From: Poa pratensis
Taxonomy: Eukaryota > Streptophyta > Magnoliopsida > Poales > Poaceae
Assembly (NCBI GenBank): GCA_947311845.1
Contig: CAMZMU010000063.1
Span: 123,933,818-123,997,817 of the forward strand
DNA length: 64,000 bases
Direction: 5' to 3'
Below the pieces are notes generated by a model, which saw nothing but the letters and a program-made list of their open reading frames with translations, ran no database searches and was not told where the DNA came from. The translations under genes were made by a program, and so were the position numbers. Positions 44,701-54,441 of the stretch are shown in pieces; the first letter of the stretch is position 1, and every line of letters starts with the position of its first letter.

Positions 44701-46083
44701 GATGTAACTACCGAAGTAGAGGTGGCCTCTGATGGCGAAGGTCTGCTTGGCGCTGGTGAGAAGGTAGAGGAGGAAGACGACGCAGCTGTAGAAGAAGAAG
44801 GCCTTGATGAAGCGGGACTCCACCAGGATGGCGTTGTGGAGCACGTAGAGCTTGTCCAGCGCCGCGAAGATGTTTGCCTGCTTCGCGCTGAACTCCTCCT
44901 GAGCCCGGAGGATCGATTCCGAGTTGTGCATGAGGTGGCCGTGCGCCTGCCGGATCTGCTCCTGCCGGGCGAGCAGCTCGTCCTGCTGCTGCCGCCCGAA
45001 GCTCGCCAGCTTCTTCGCCGCCTCCCTGCTTTCCTCGAGCGCCTTCGCCTGGAACCCACGGAGCTCCTCGAACCCCTGCTTGGCCGTCGCCTGCCCATCC
45101 AGCAGCTCCTTCTGATTCTCCAGCGACCGGCTGGCGGCGCTCCCGATCTCGTCCGCGGTCTTTTGCAGTCCCTCCATCCTAGCCGCCATGGCGTCGCCGA
45201 CAAGCCTGACCTCCCTCTCGATCCCCGCCGCCTCCTCCTTCAGCCTCCCCATCTCCTCGCCCAGCCGCGCGTACTCCTCCTCCACCCGCGCCATGCCGGC
45301 GTCGATCCGGCTCCGCATCTCCGCCTGCCCTTCCCCGAGCGCCGCCTGCGCCGCCGCGATCTGCCTGGACTGCTCGGCGATCGCCGCGGACTGCTCCAGC
45401 ACGTCGCCGATCCGGGACTTGATGCTGTTGGAAGCCGCGGCCAGCTGCCCAGTCTGGGACACGATGGGCGACATGGATTCGTGAAGCTTGGTCGACTCTT
45501 CGATGATCTGGTCAGACCTCTCCTCGATCGCCGACAGCTTCTGGCTCGCCGCCGTCGCCGACCGCGACAGGTCGTTCACCAGCCTCTCGGTGCTCTGCTT
45601 GAACGCCTCCGCCTGGAGCTGGTGGCAGAGGGTGTTGGTCTCCAGGAAGAACTCGAGGAAGACCTTGCTCTCGGACTCGGAGAGCCGCTTGCGGGACCGC
45701 TCATCGCAGGGCGGCAGCGTCGCGCGGCCGGAGTCCTCCTGGAAGCAGCCGCTGAGGCGCCACTCCAGCCTCGACTGCCGCTCCTTGTCGGCCATGATCT
45801 CGGCGCAGCTCGCGAACAGGCCGCGGTACGCCTCGCTCCAGCAGGTGCCGGTGGCGGCGATCTTGCGCCGCGCGCCCTCCAGCAGCTTGAGCCCTCTCGG
45901 GTCGCTGCCGGCGATCGAGAAGTCGGCCACCGTGCCGTCTAGCAGCAACGGCGGCGCGCTGTTTTGGTTCGTCGGTTTAGAGGAGGAGGAGAAGAGGCTC
46001 CATGCACTGGCTGCGGGGCACAGCGAGGATAGGATCACCACCGCCACGGAAAGAACAAGAAGCAGATGCTCTTTGCTTCTCAT
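38781..46083 (-). CDS. GEX1: GAMETE EXPRESSED 1, nuclear fusion protein
   Basis: Plant GEX1 belongs to the KAR5/Brambleberry family, nuclear-envelope proteins needed for fusion of gamete nuclei. Exons on the minus strand are 46083-44712, 44626-44467, 44385-44312 and 39025-38781, all with GT-AG borders. The product is 616 residues, close to the usual plant length. It has a signal peptide (LLLVLSVAVVILSSLCPAAS), the family's cysteine-rich N-terminal domain (TGTCWSEA, LFASCAE, LSGCFQED, LPPCDE, TLCHQL) and a long coiled coil (residues about 150-400). Membrane segments follow near the C-terminus (AFFFYSCVVFLLYLL, LCITLAVEVMLI, SVFLAAAAAQIL), and then an acidic tail ending TRRYNLRVR. Introns 1 and 2 are 85 and 81 bp. 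Intron 3 is 5286 bp because a transposon (39042-44166) lies in it. Without the element and one target copy it would be 152 bp. The acceptor at 39026-39027 and the phase are preserved, so the gene may still work if the long intron is spliced. Confidence 0.88.
39033..39041. repeat. Target duplication of the mobile-domain element, left
   Basis: AGACAACAA, identical to 44167-44175. It ends the GEX1 intron side 8 bp from the acceptor of the last exon. Confidence 0.88.
39628..40282 (+). CDS. Small element-borne protein of unknown function
   Basis: Two exons (39628-39972 and about 40055-40282, GT-AG, phase 0) give 190 residues, starting MSGSSGPSSEHRSWCVLYHA. The first half is helical with well-spaced tryptophans (RSWCVLY, VSEWGNIREV, EIDGWRWKWQRINELK), reminiscent of Myb/SANT or trihelix DNA-binding domains, but I cannot assign a family. 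The second half (PHFGWMEMLFGACRDGPGNL) ends in a Lys/Arg-rich acidic tail (DENSDDDFMP, RARGRGK). It lies head-on to the mobile-domain gene inside the same terminal repeats. A small DNA-binding partner protein is a reasonable guess, not a finding. A TATA-like TATATATATA lies at about 39550. Confidence 0.6.
40687..43259 (-). CDS. Plant mobile domain (MAIN/MAIL-like) protein in a transposon
   Basis: Exons on the minus strand are 43259-43123, 43026-42687, 42585-42160, 42087-41786, 41700-41436, 41363-40938 and a last exon starting at 40863, all with GT-AG borders. The first six give 632 codons. The first four encode a plant mobile domain (PMD): LKWAGLLPFARLV, DRWRPETHTFHFRWGEMAPT, LEDVSFLLGLPLAGQPIGP, SRSLEAYILWL-type core, LLQLWSWERFPIGRP. 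PMD proteins such as Arabidopsis MAIN and MAIL1 help keep transposons silent and act with PP7-like phosphatases. Related copies travel in transposons. Exons 5 and 6 are Gln/Pro/Arg-rich, with a 17-residue duplication (APSPDQAGG). Exon 7 is uncertain: the spliced frame ends at 40687, but the more protein-like frame (NRPSTSAQQSSGSAWES) is one base off and runs to 40589. Confidence 0.78.
43591..43682. repeat. CAC-rich microsatellite in the element
   Basis: A run of imperfect CCACCA units about 90 bp long sits upstream of the mobile-domain gene start. It can be read as Pro/His or Val/Val repeats in all frames and is not coding. Confidence 0.8.
44167..44175. repeat. Target duplication of the mobile-domain element, right
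   Basis: AGACAACAA, identical to 39033-39041. Confidence 0.88.
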
Positions 46084-46249
46084 CCTGAAATTGTTTTACC
46101 AGTCTGGATGGAACTCTGGATGATGATTTTGGGATTGTCCGGGCCTGCATTGTCGAATATTGGTGAAGATCAGTAGTGTTTTGAGCGATGCAAAACGCGT
46201 ACGTAATGAAACTAAGCTGTACAATGTGTACATAGATCACACAAGTAGG

Positions 46250-47040
46250 AAGTGTTTAAACCACGATTATTAATTACACGCAGACTACTGTCCCGTTTCT
46301 TTCATGCTAATGGACTGATAAGCGCTGAATTTAAAGACGCGAAGCTGCGAATGAGCGGTAACATAGATGTATGCCTGAACTGAAAACCGCAGAATCACAA
46401 CTAGGCACAACTCAATCACAACCTGAATTTTACATGCAGACGATTACGTTTCTTTTACAGGCTGAATTTTAAAGATGCCAGGCTGTGAATCGGTAACATA
46501 GATGCATGGAAAACCGCATGATCGCAAGTTAACAACTACTCTCTCCGTTCCAAATTAATTGACTTCCATATATCTATATTTGGATGTATCTAGACATGTT
46601 ACATGTACATATACATCCAAACATAGATACATGAAAGTCAATTAATATGGAACGGAGGGAGTAGTACTCACGAATCACGACTCAGAGCATAACATCATGA
46701 ATTATGATGTTCATCTCGGTCGAGTGCACTGAATTAATGAATCAAACTGCAAAAGGGAAAGACGCAATCTTCCCTAAGCAAAGCAAACCCTGTATAATTA
46801 AGCACATGAGATCAAACCCTGTAGAATCAATGAATCAAAGCAAACCCTGTATAATTAAGCACATGGTAAAGATGTCTGAAGGGAAAACCGCAGCATCACA
46901 AGTTTACAACTAGTCACGACTCAGAAGTCAGAGCAGAACATCATGAATTAATTAGGATGTTCATCTCGGTCGCGTGCATAGAACCAATGAATCAACTGCA
47001 AAGCAAACCCTGTATAATCAAGCACATGAGATCAAACAAC
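46250..47040. repeat. Diverged tandem duplications upstream of GEX1
   Basis: A block with GGTAACATAGATG and GAAAACCGCA recurs at about 46330-46400, 46462-46535 and 46860-46915. A second block with CACGACTCAGA, GATGTTCATCTCGGTCG and CAAACCCTGTATAAT recurs at about 46674-46860 and 46914-47035. The copies differ by small indels. This is the region where GEX1 promoter or 5' UTR elements are expected. Confidence 0.7.
46539..46661. mobile_element. Stowaway MITE upstream of GEX1
   Basis: The 123-bp element has ends CTCTCTCCGTTCCAAATTAA and TTAATATGGAACGGAGGGAG, flanked by TA. It is about 450 bp upstream of the GEX1 start codon and related to the copy at 38396-38518. Confidence 0.82.
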
Positions 47041-47479
47041 TTTTTTTTAGTTCGGTTACGACGAAAAAATCGCGTTAATGTCGATTCAGGCTCTCGCTAC
47101 TCGATCGCAAGTAGATCGCGAATTCACAGCAGGTGAAACTGAAGTTAATTAGCAACACCCTGACGCTTTTCTCCTGCAGTGAATCGGCCGCCGCCCCTGC
47201 CACTCTTATCCATCTCCGGCGGCGGCCACTCCTGTTTCTTCGTCGTCACCTCGTTTGCCGTTTCGATCGGTTTCATATATTCTCTGCGTTAGATCGATCA
47301 TGGAAGAAACAGAAACAGAGCAGTAACGACGGAGAAAGCAGTTACGGCATGCATCTGGGTGGGACGTACGTTACGGCTGGCGGCGGTTCCGGCCGGTTCG
47401 CTCGACCGTCTCCTCTCTCCTGCAACCCCTGCCGCTGCCGCAGACGAAAGAGGAGAGGCGGTTTGGATGAGGAGGCAGA

Positions 47480-47525
47480 AGAAGAGGTAACAGATGAGAG
47501 ATCCTGCGCCGTATTTATATCTGGA
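47480..47525 (-). promoter_or_regulatory. Possible minus-strand promoter
   Basis: On the minus strand a TATA box (GATATAAATACGGCG, near 47520-47506) stands in GC-rich surroundings and is followed by pyrimidine-rich leader-like sequence. The next gene in this direction is GEX1, 1.4 kb away, so a leader intron would be required. The assignment is a guess. Confidence 0.3.
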
Positions 47526-47824
47526 GGAGTTGTGGAGGTTTGCGCATTCTCGTTTCGTTCGCGCCAAGAAAGGAAGGCGAATCGGGCAAAGTCGGTGCAT
47601 GTACCTCCCGCGTCGTGATCAGGTGCCGCCGTTTCACCGGAAGGCGTCTCGGCATCACGAGCGTCCTTTCGCCGGCCGTAGCTACGCGCTTGCTTTTCGT
47701 AACAGGGACGTATTTGACAGAGAAGAAGAAAAATACGCACCCAGTTTATGTTTTGCTTCGTTAAGAGCATCTCCACTCGCGCCCCCCCAAATCGTGTCCG
47801 GATTTGAGCCGGCGCGGGCGCTTT

Positions 47825-47852
47825 GGGGGGGGGGGGGGGGGGGGGGGGGGGG
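47825..47852 (+). repeat. Poly-G tract, 28 bases
   Basis: An uninterrupted run of G inside the left Harbinger end. The length may be uncertain because such runs are hard to sequence. Confidence 0.9.
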
Positions 47853-48074
47853 CGTCCGGACCAAAGAGCGCCTTTGGGCGCGCCCTCTTTTCACTCACCG
47901 CTCCCAAACAGACGCCCCAGATCAATTCTAACATCAAAAAATAAAGATCCACAAATATAGTTCCACAAATATAGTTCAACAATAGTAGCACACATATAGT
48001 TATACAAATGATGAAGTTGCACAATGAAATAAAAATTATTCATACAACTAATTTGCGGCTAATCCTTTGCGCAC

Positions 48075-49361
48075 CTACAAATGCTCCACTAGATCGTTTT
48101 GAAGTTGTTCATGAAGAGCTTCATCTCTGATCTCCATCTGTGCGGCGATATAGTCAGTCCAATCTGCTGGCACTTCATGATCAACATCGGCCAGAGGACC
48201 CTCGAAGTCGAACGGAAGAGGGTCATGCATTGGATTGTCACGCTCATCCTCAATGATCATGTTGTGCATGATCACACATGCATTCATGACCTCCGACATT
48301 TGCTCGGTCGACCAAGTGAGAGCAGGGTACCGGACAATAGCAAACCTCTGCTGAAGAACCCCAAATGCACGCTTGACATCCTTTCTTTTGCTCTCTTGTT
48401 GCGAGGCAAAATGGGATTTCTTGTTGCCATTTGGTGCCGAGATTGTCTTCACAACTGTTGACCACTTGTGATAGATGTCATCCGCTAGGTAGTAGCCTTT
48501 GGTGTACTGGTGGCCATTGATCTCATAGTTGACAGGTGGAGCATGACCTTCAACAAGCTTGGCAAACACCGGAGAGCACTGGAGCACATTGATATCATTG
48601 TGAGATTCTGCCATCCCAAAGAAAGCCTGCCAAATTCAAGTCTCATGGTCAGCCACAGCTTCAAGGATCACGCTGCAAACCCCATGATGACCACCCTTGT
48701 ATAATCCTTGCCATCCAAATGGACAGTTCTTCCAGCTCCAGTGCATACAGTCAATGCTACCAAGCATCCCAGGGAACCCTCTTTCTGCATTTGTTGCCAA
48801 GATGCGAGCCGTTTCTTGCTCATTTGGTCCTCGCAGATAGTGTGGACCAAAAACAACCACCACTGCTCTACAGAATCTGTACATTGCCTTGAGAGCTGTA
48901 GACTCTGACATGCGCAAATAGTCGTCTTGACCATCTGCAGGAGCTCCATAGGCAAGCATTCTCATGGCGGCGGTATACTTCTGGATCGATGTGTAGCCGA
49001 GCATGCCCACGACGTCTTTGCTCAACTTGAATCAGGGGTCATACTCTCGGACTGTTTGCACCAACGTCTTGAACAACTCCCTCCTCAACCGAAAGCGGCG
49101 GCGAAAATCCTTTGCATCAAACCTTGGATCGTCGGCGAAGTAGTCGGCATACAGCATGCAATGCCCCTCCACCCTCATTCTTTGCTTGCTCTTCCTCCTC
49201 CCTGGATGTGATCCTCCTCGTTTGGGTTCGGCACATGCGGCCTCATCAGCTTGGAGCTGGGCAAGACAAGCAAGAATGGCCAATTGCTCATCCTCTTCGG
49301 CGTCGATGTCCGCCTCCTCTTCCATGATCATCTGCGCCATCAACTGGTCGTCGCTGTCCAT
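48075..49361 (-). pseudogene. PIF/Harbinger transposase with two stops and a lost catalytic Glu
   Basis: One frame of 428 codons runs from MDSDDQLMAQMIMEEEAD at 49361 to EHL-stop at 48075. The N-terminal part contains KSKQRMRVEGHCMLYADYF and RRFRLRRELFKTLV. The DDE nuclease follows, with the first Asp in [18 protein letters not shown] and the second in YLADDIY. Two in-frame TGA codons interrupt it, at 49034-49032 (after REYDP) and 48638-48636 (after ADHET), both where tryptophan (TGG) would fit. The third catalytic residue, expected as Glu in a VERAFG-type motif, is Lys (KDVKRAFGVLQ, codon AAG). All three changes are explained by G-to-A in the coding strand. The rest of the frame is intact, so decay has been by point mutation only. 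Confidence 0.85.
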
Positions 49362-49871
49362 CTGTAGGAATGGAAATAGGAACGCAATCAACGTCCTGTC
49401 GCCGGCGCCGGCGAAAATAACATAAAAGTCGACGACTACCTTTGGTCGAACACCTTCGGTGCAAGGTGGGCGCGCGAGGTCGCCGACGAATTTCTAGGCG
49501 CTGCGGCGAGCTCCGAAGCGGCGGGCGGGCGGAGGAGGACGGAGGAGAGTCGGACGTGGGGTGGTTTTCTCAGTCCGGCGAGCTTCACCGCCGGTCGGAA
49601 CCGGGGGTGGGAGCGGCGACACAGATGGCGGCGCGGCGATGTGGGCAAAAGAACTGCGGGGCCGACGGCGATGAATTAATTTGAGGCGCCGTGATGCTGA
49701 CCGGCTGGCCCCACGGCGCATTTCATTTCGTCCGGCGCTACCACCACGGCCCCCAGAGAAGGGGGTTGGGCCGGTAGCGCCGGACGAAATTTGGGGCGCG
49801 CCCGGACGAAATCGGCCTTTGGGGGCGCGAGTGGAAACCGTTTTTGGCTCGGCGCGCCCCAAAGGCCTTTT

Positions 49872-49895
49872 GGGGGGGGGGGGGGGGGGGGGGGG
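49872..49895 (+). repeat. Poly-G tract, 24 bases
   Basis: An uninterrupted run of G inside the right Harbinger end, on the same strand as the left tract, so the two are not inverted copies of each other. Confidence 0.9.
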
Positions 49896-49939
49896 CTTTG
49901 AGCGCGGCGAGTAGAGATGCTCTAAGACTCTTTGATCAA

Positions 49940-50420
49940 TAATTTTTTCTTTCAAAATGGGGAGTTCCCAGCCTCTACATCGGGATGATGCACACAACTT
50001 TTATATTAAAAATAAACGTTTAGTGTTTAGAAATAAAAATTACAACTTAAATGTCAGCCAAAGTGGCCACATGAACCAACCAACGAAACACCGACAAAAA
50101 GATGCTTCTAAACATGCTGTAGGCGTCTAGAATGCTGCCAGCCACACCGATAGATAGCTGGAACAACCGCCATCCGGGTACATCACTGATCCATGAGCTC
50201 CCGTTGATCGGCCGGGAGTAGGAAGGACCACATGTGGATCCAATATGTATATGTAGCGCGATGAACAACCTGCAAAAAATGAGCATTTCCAATCTTGTTA
50301 AAAACAACATCATTCTGGCAATTCCAAATTGCCCAAACAAAAGCACAAACGGCAATATGAATACGAGCTTTAATTTTCTTGTCAATCCCAACAAGCCAAT
50401 TACCAAACATATTAGCAATA
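49940..50420 (-). pseudogene. LINE E ORF2 C-terminal remnant
   Basis: The minus-strand frame reads NMFGNWLVGIDKKIKARIHI followed by AVCAFVWAIWNCQNDVVFNK, then WIHMWSFLLPADQRELMD. This is the extreme C-terminus (after zf-RVT) of grass LINE ORF2. A neighbouring frame continues the conserved ending (GWRLFQLSIGVAGSILDAYS), so a small frameshift lies near 50190. It is too short to function. Confidence 0.75.
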
Positions 50421-52889
50421 CTAGCAAACTGCCCGTGCGTTGCTACGGGATCACAAAAGTATACCACAATATTTTTTGTCAGCTAACATCCATTCACGGT
50501 TAAATTTACTAAGTAATGTGCTCTAAAGAATATAAATGGATGTAAAACTATACTCCATCTGATTCTGTTACGGTGTGAAATTTTTTTTTTTGAAAGGATC
50601 CAACCTGTGTACATTCCACAAAGAAAGCAAATAACACACCAACGTACACAGGAAAGCAAAACCGACGAACTCAACACAACAGCAGCAACCGAAGATCGCT
50701 GAACCACCGCAAGACCTTCAGCCGAAAACCAACACCGAACAAGCCGCCGGAGAGGAAGACACCAGGCCGCCGCAACACCCGGGGAAGAGAACACCCCCAC
50801 TCTTGTAGAAGACCGCAGAAGCCGCCCGCCGCAAGCGACGGAACCGAGCACGCTGAACACGCACGGCCACAGCGCCTCCTCCCCGCAACCACCCCTATTC
50901 CAGACATACCTGCGCTGAGCTCGAACACGGTTTGCCGGAGTCGACGCCGAAAGCACTCCTTGATCAATCCTTCTCTCCTCGCCACCACCGCCGGCCGGAG
51001 AAAGAAGAGATGAAGCCTTGTTGAACCGGAGCACGCTGAACGAAGCACACCTCCCCACGCCACCATGGCGAGCAGTAGAAGCTTGAGCACCGCGCCGAAA
51101 GCCGACGAACGCCTCCAAGACCCCAGAAAGTTTCTCCTGTACAAGCGGTGAAGAGAGCCAGCGCCAGGCACCAGCTCCCCGCCGCAGCAGCTCCATGTCC
51201 TCACGACGACGCCAGGAACCACGTCGCCGTGCCGGCGAGGACCAAGCACAAAATCCACGACATGGAGGTCGCCGCCGAACCGACCCCCATGAATGGACAA
51301 GCAGCTCACAGATCCACCACCAGCCACCTCCAAGCAGGCCACCAGCTGCAGATCAGAAGCATCCTTATTTGAAGCAGAAAACATCAGCACCGCCGCCACC
51401 GGAGAGACAGACGGCCGAACCCCTAGCCTCACCACCCCACAAGGATGGCAGGAATCTACCGCAACGAGCCCGCCGGTTCCGACCCAGAGGTCCTCACCGG
51501 AGAGGGAGGCCGAGCTCGTGCACAGACCACCGACGCGGCGCCGCCGCCCCCCACACAGCGCCACCAGGAAACCTAACCCTACCCTATGTACACGCCCGAC
51601 GCGAGGCGCCGCGGTCCCTCCCTCCTCACGCCGCCGCCGAAGCAGCCGACAGAGGGGAGAAGGACCAACGGCCTCGCCGGCGACCACGGGAGGAAAAGTG
51701 AGCGCCTCCGGTTTCGCCTCTGTCGTTACGGTGTGAATTTGACTTCTTCAAAGGACAAATATTTTGCCTGTGTTAGTGAAAATACTTATGTGTGATCGTT
51801 ATATACTCCACCTGATTCTATATATGTGATCGTTATATATTCCATAACTTAGATTTGGTCTATGATGTTTGCTGTAGCAGATAAAAATCCTCCAATCCTT
51901 AATTATCTTCACCATCTCCGATTATTTTTCTAAAAAAAAGGAACTTCGGTTATTCAATAATGAAAAAAAACTTAGGTGTGTCTACAAGTGAAAATCACAC
52001 CTCTCGATCCCCAACTATCTTGTTCTTTCTCCTGCTGCTCCATTAGCTTGTCTTCCCGTGGTCTCGTGGATGTCCATGAGTCCAAGGCCAGAACAAAACG
52101 TCTCCCATAGCAGGTAGCAGCAGCTCCTGCCACATCTCTATCTCTCTCTACTTGAGCGTCTGCATCCGTGTTCTCCCCAAAGGTAACTTTCCCTGTCAGC
52201 ACAAAGCAGAGCATCTCCTGGGTTTCGAATCCATTGATGAAGCGCCCCTCCAGCATGTTGCCTCCTACCGCCCGAGACCCTTATTTTTTCGGCTGCCGCC
52301 CACCGCCGTCGCCCAGTCTGGTTGCCGCCACGACACGACCTTGATTGATCCACTGCCGTCGTCGGCCACGTCCAGGCCGCCGCCGCTTGAGGCCCTGATT
52401 TCGGCTGCGTCCAGTCTCCGTGGTATCAGTAGCATGCGGTGGACGTGGTCGTCATCTCGGAGGAGGGCGCGAGGCGGAGCGTAGCAGCAGAGTCCATGAA
52501 TTCGTTGGTCATCGGTAGCTGGTAGGAGTCGTGCCTGCGTTCCTGCATGGTCGCCGGGGCTTTTGCCATTGGTTTACGTACCATCGGATACACCACTCGG
52601 CGTAGAAAACGAACTAACCCATCGAGCACTTACCAAATCGTTTTTTTCTTTTCCTTGCGTAAGCCGAACTCGATTGGAACTGGATTCGTACAAGAGTTTT
52701 GTTTTTCTTTACCGTTTCGCGTAAGACGAAGAGAGAAACCTTTTCCTCTCGAGTTTTTCCTGATAGGATTGTGCGTGAGCAGGACAGGTTTTTGGCGGTG
52801 GCATACTCCGTAATTATCCTACCACTGCAAGGGTAAAATCGAAAAGTGAAAAACGGACCATCACCTGAAGACATATTATATAGTAGAGA
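50421..52889 (-). mobile_element. Helitron nested at LINE E, 2.5 kb
   Basis: The minus-strand 5' end is TCTCTACTATATAATATG near 52889. The 3' end is the CCCGTAGCAACGCACGGG hairpin with CTAG at 50424-50421 followed by host T. The 5' flanking base is G and not the usual A, and CTAG is also present just outside the 5' end, so the exact 5' border is uncertain by a few bases. It has no Rep/helicase. A retroposon (50580-51724) is inserted in it. The remainder (51740-52880) is a mix of AT-rich sequence and a GC-rich block with short open frames I cannot assign. Confidence 0.65.
50580..51724 (-). mobile_element. Poly(A) retroposon with 13-bp target duplication
   Basis: On the minus strand the element ends in a TCCTTTC plus poly(A) tail at about 50592-50580. 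It is flanked by GTTACGGTGTGAA at 50567-50579 and 51725-51737. The 1145-bp body is GC-rich in its 5' two-thirds with open frames of 338 and 237 codons that show no family I recognise and are rich in Gly/Arg/Leu. It is probably a non-autonomous element moved by a LINE. A second element with the same plan lies at 62091-62748. Confidence 0.75.
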
Positions 52890-52908
52890 CTAGTTGGTCT
52901 TTGATCAA

Positions 52909-54316
52909 CAATTGCTCAATGACTACAATGATCTATGAAGTGAAACTTGTGTCACTAGTTTCTCTTTAAAATATTTTTTCTATGATATTGATTTTGTATC
53001 ACATAAATCGTGTATTAAAAGTAACTGCTGGTCAAAACTTTATCTTAACAGAGTAAAATATGTTGATCGTGGGAAGAGAGGGAGAGTACGTCTCTGCCGT
53101 GCAATTTTCATTTTTTTTCTCTTCATGCAAAGATGCTTCGTGCTAAAGTGTTCATAGAGCAAGTCGTTTAACCGCAGGTCATCCCGAAGCAAAGAATTGC
53201 TAGTCAAAATTGCATACTTCACATCTTAACGGTAATTGCACTTCTCAGACAAGTGAGAGAATAACACAACCATAGTGCCACCACACAAATTTCGGATGAA
53301 AATCGTTTCAACTTGTTCCATTGCAATTTCAAACTGTGTGTTAACAACACCATCATGAAAGAATTTGATATACCCTTTGATACAATTGCCTCATTGCCTG
53401 CTTATATATGATGAAATGTGGTATGGATGCGCAGCGAAATATTGTGCTACCAGCTGATTATTACCAACGGGAGTACATGTAATAAACATTTGATCATGAA
53501 ACCCCAATAAACCAGGAATATCGATGATTCGGTCACAATTAAGCACCTGGATAAACACCTTATACACTGAATTTTATAACCATCCCGTATACTAAATTGC
53601 ACACTACAAAACTCTCTCTATATATCTGTTAGACCGTATAATTTTGGAGCTTTCTACCAAGATATTTAAAAATATTAAAATTACATAAATAAAAACACAT
53701 GTGTATATATACACTACAAATTCGGCAAGTGCCACAAAATAATCCACAACAAATAGATCTATATGTTACATGAATTTAACATTACCTATTTAACAAACAT
53801 GCTAAAATTAATTGATAAACTGAAACAAACAGGAACAGGAGCAACCCTTGAAAACCCAGACTAACACTGAGATCATTTGAACGTAATATTGTCTAGCTAT
53901 GTCTCGGTAAATGGGTGTAATTTTTCTACAAATTATTATTGATTTACATAAGTGCATTTTTGAACGGTAGTGTTAGAACACTATAACCACTGGCAACATT
54001 GTTACATCATTAATAGTGATAAATAAGCAACAAAAAAGTATTATTTAAGATCAGAAGTTAAGAAAATGGGTTGTAACGAAGTATAGAAGTTTAGTATAAA
54101 TTAGAGTTAGCCATTTTTAGGGTTAGGGCTAGGGTTCACCAAAAGTACAACACATGCGGATACAAACAACTTACACTATTCATGATTCTAGGTGGCACTC
54201 AATCACCATTTAAAAAAAACACCCCCTACGGACTAACAACTTGTTGTGAACAGTACAAAGTACTCCACGCACGAACACAACGCGCAAGTATGTTTGTGGA
54301 AGAGATAACAATGTTC
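52909..54316. other. AT-rich region without recognisable genes
   Basis: About 1.4 kb with only short open frames. No terminal repeat, RNA gene or coding homology was noticed. Confidence 0.55.
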
Positions 54317-54441
54317 TTTTTTTTTTGAAGCGTGGGCAAAAGCTTTGCCCTTTTCGATTAATTAAGATAGAAGTTGTTTACAAACCCGGACCAAGACGAA
54401 ACAAGAAAGCTCGCTTGGCCCAACATGAAAAGTAAACGGGA

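Larger units (their letters stand above)
47765..49922 (-). mobile_element. PIF/Harbinger DNA transposon (inactive)
   Basis: Terminal inverted repeats start GAGCATCTCCACTCGC on the left and GAGCATCTCTACTCGC on the right and are flanked by the 3-bp target TAA at 47762-47764 and 49923-49925. The 2158-bp element contains one PIF-type transposase frame (49361-48075, minus). The second, Myb-like ORF of autonomous Harbingers is absent. Long poly-G runs lie just inside both ends. Confidence 0.88.
49929..52908 (-). mobile_element. LINE E, 5'-truncated, target duplication spanning a Helitron
   Basis: TCTTTGATCAA (11 bp) occurs at 49929-49939 and 52898-52908. The LINE body (49940-50420, minus) is the last 480 bp of an element. 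The extra 2.5 kb to the right is a Helitron that landed at the LINE's truncated 5' end. The 3' tail reads AAAGAAAAAATTA next to the left duplication. LINE E lies only 3 bp from the Harbinger's TAA. Confidence 0.7.

Noticed and set aside
44467..45942. 491-codon open frame on the plus strand
   Set aside because: It is the exact antisense of GEX1 exon 1. The Leu/Arg-rich translation reflects the GC-rich coiled-coil coding sequence and has no domain.
47133..47618. 161-codon plus-strand frame upstream of the Harbinger element
   Set aside because: No start context, no homology, and overlapping frames are open on both strands.
54105..54140. Telomere-like GGGTTAGGGCTAGGG
   Set aside because: Only two or three imperfect units. 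It is too short to call an interstitial telomere.
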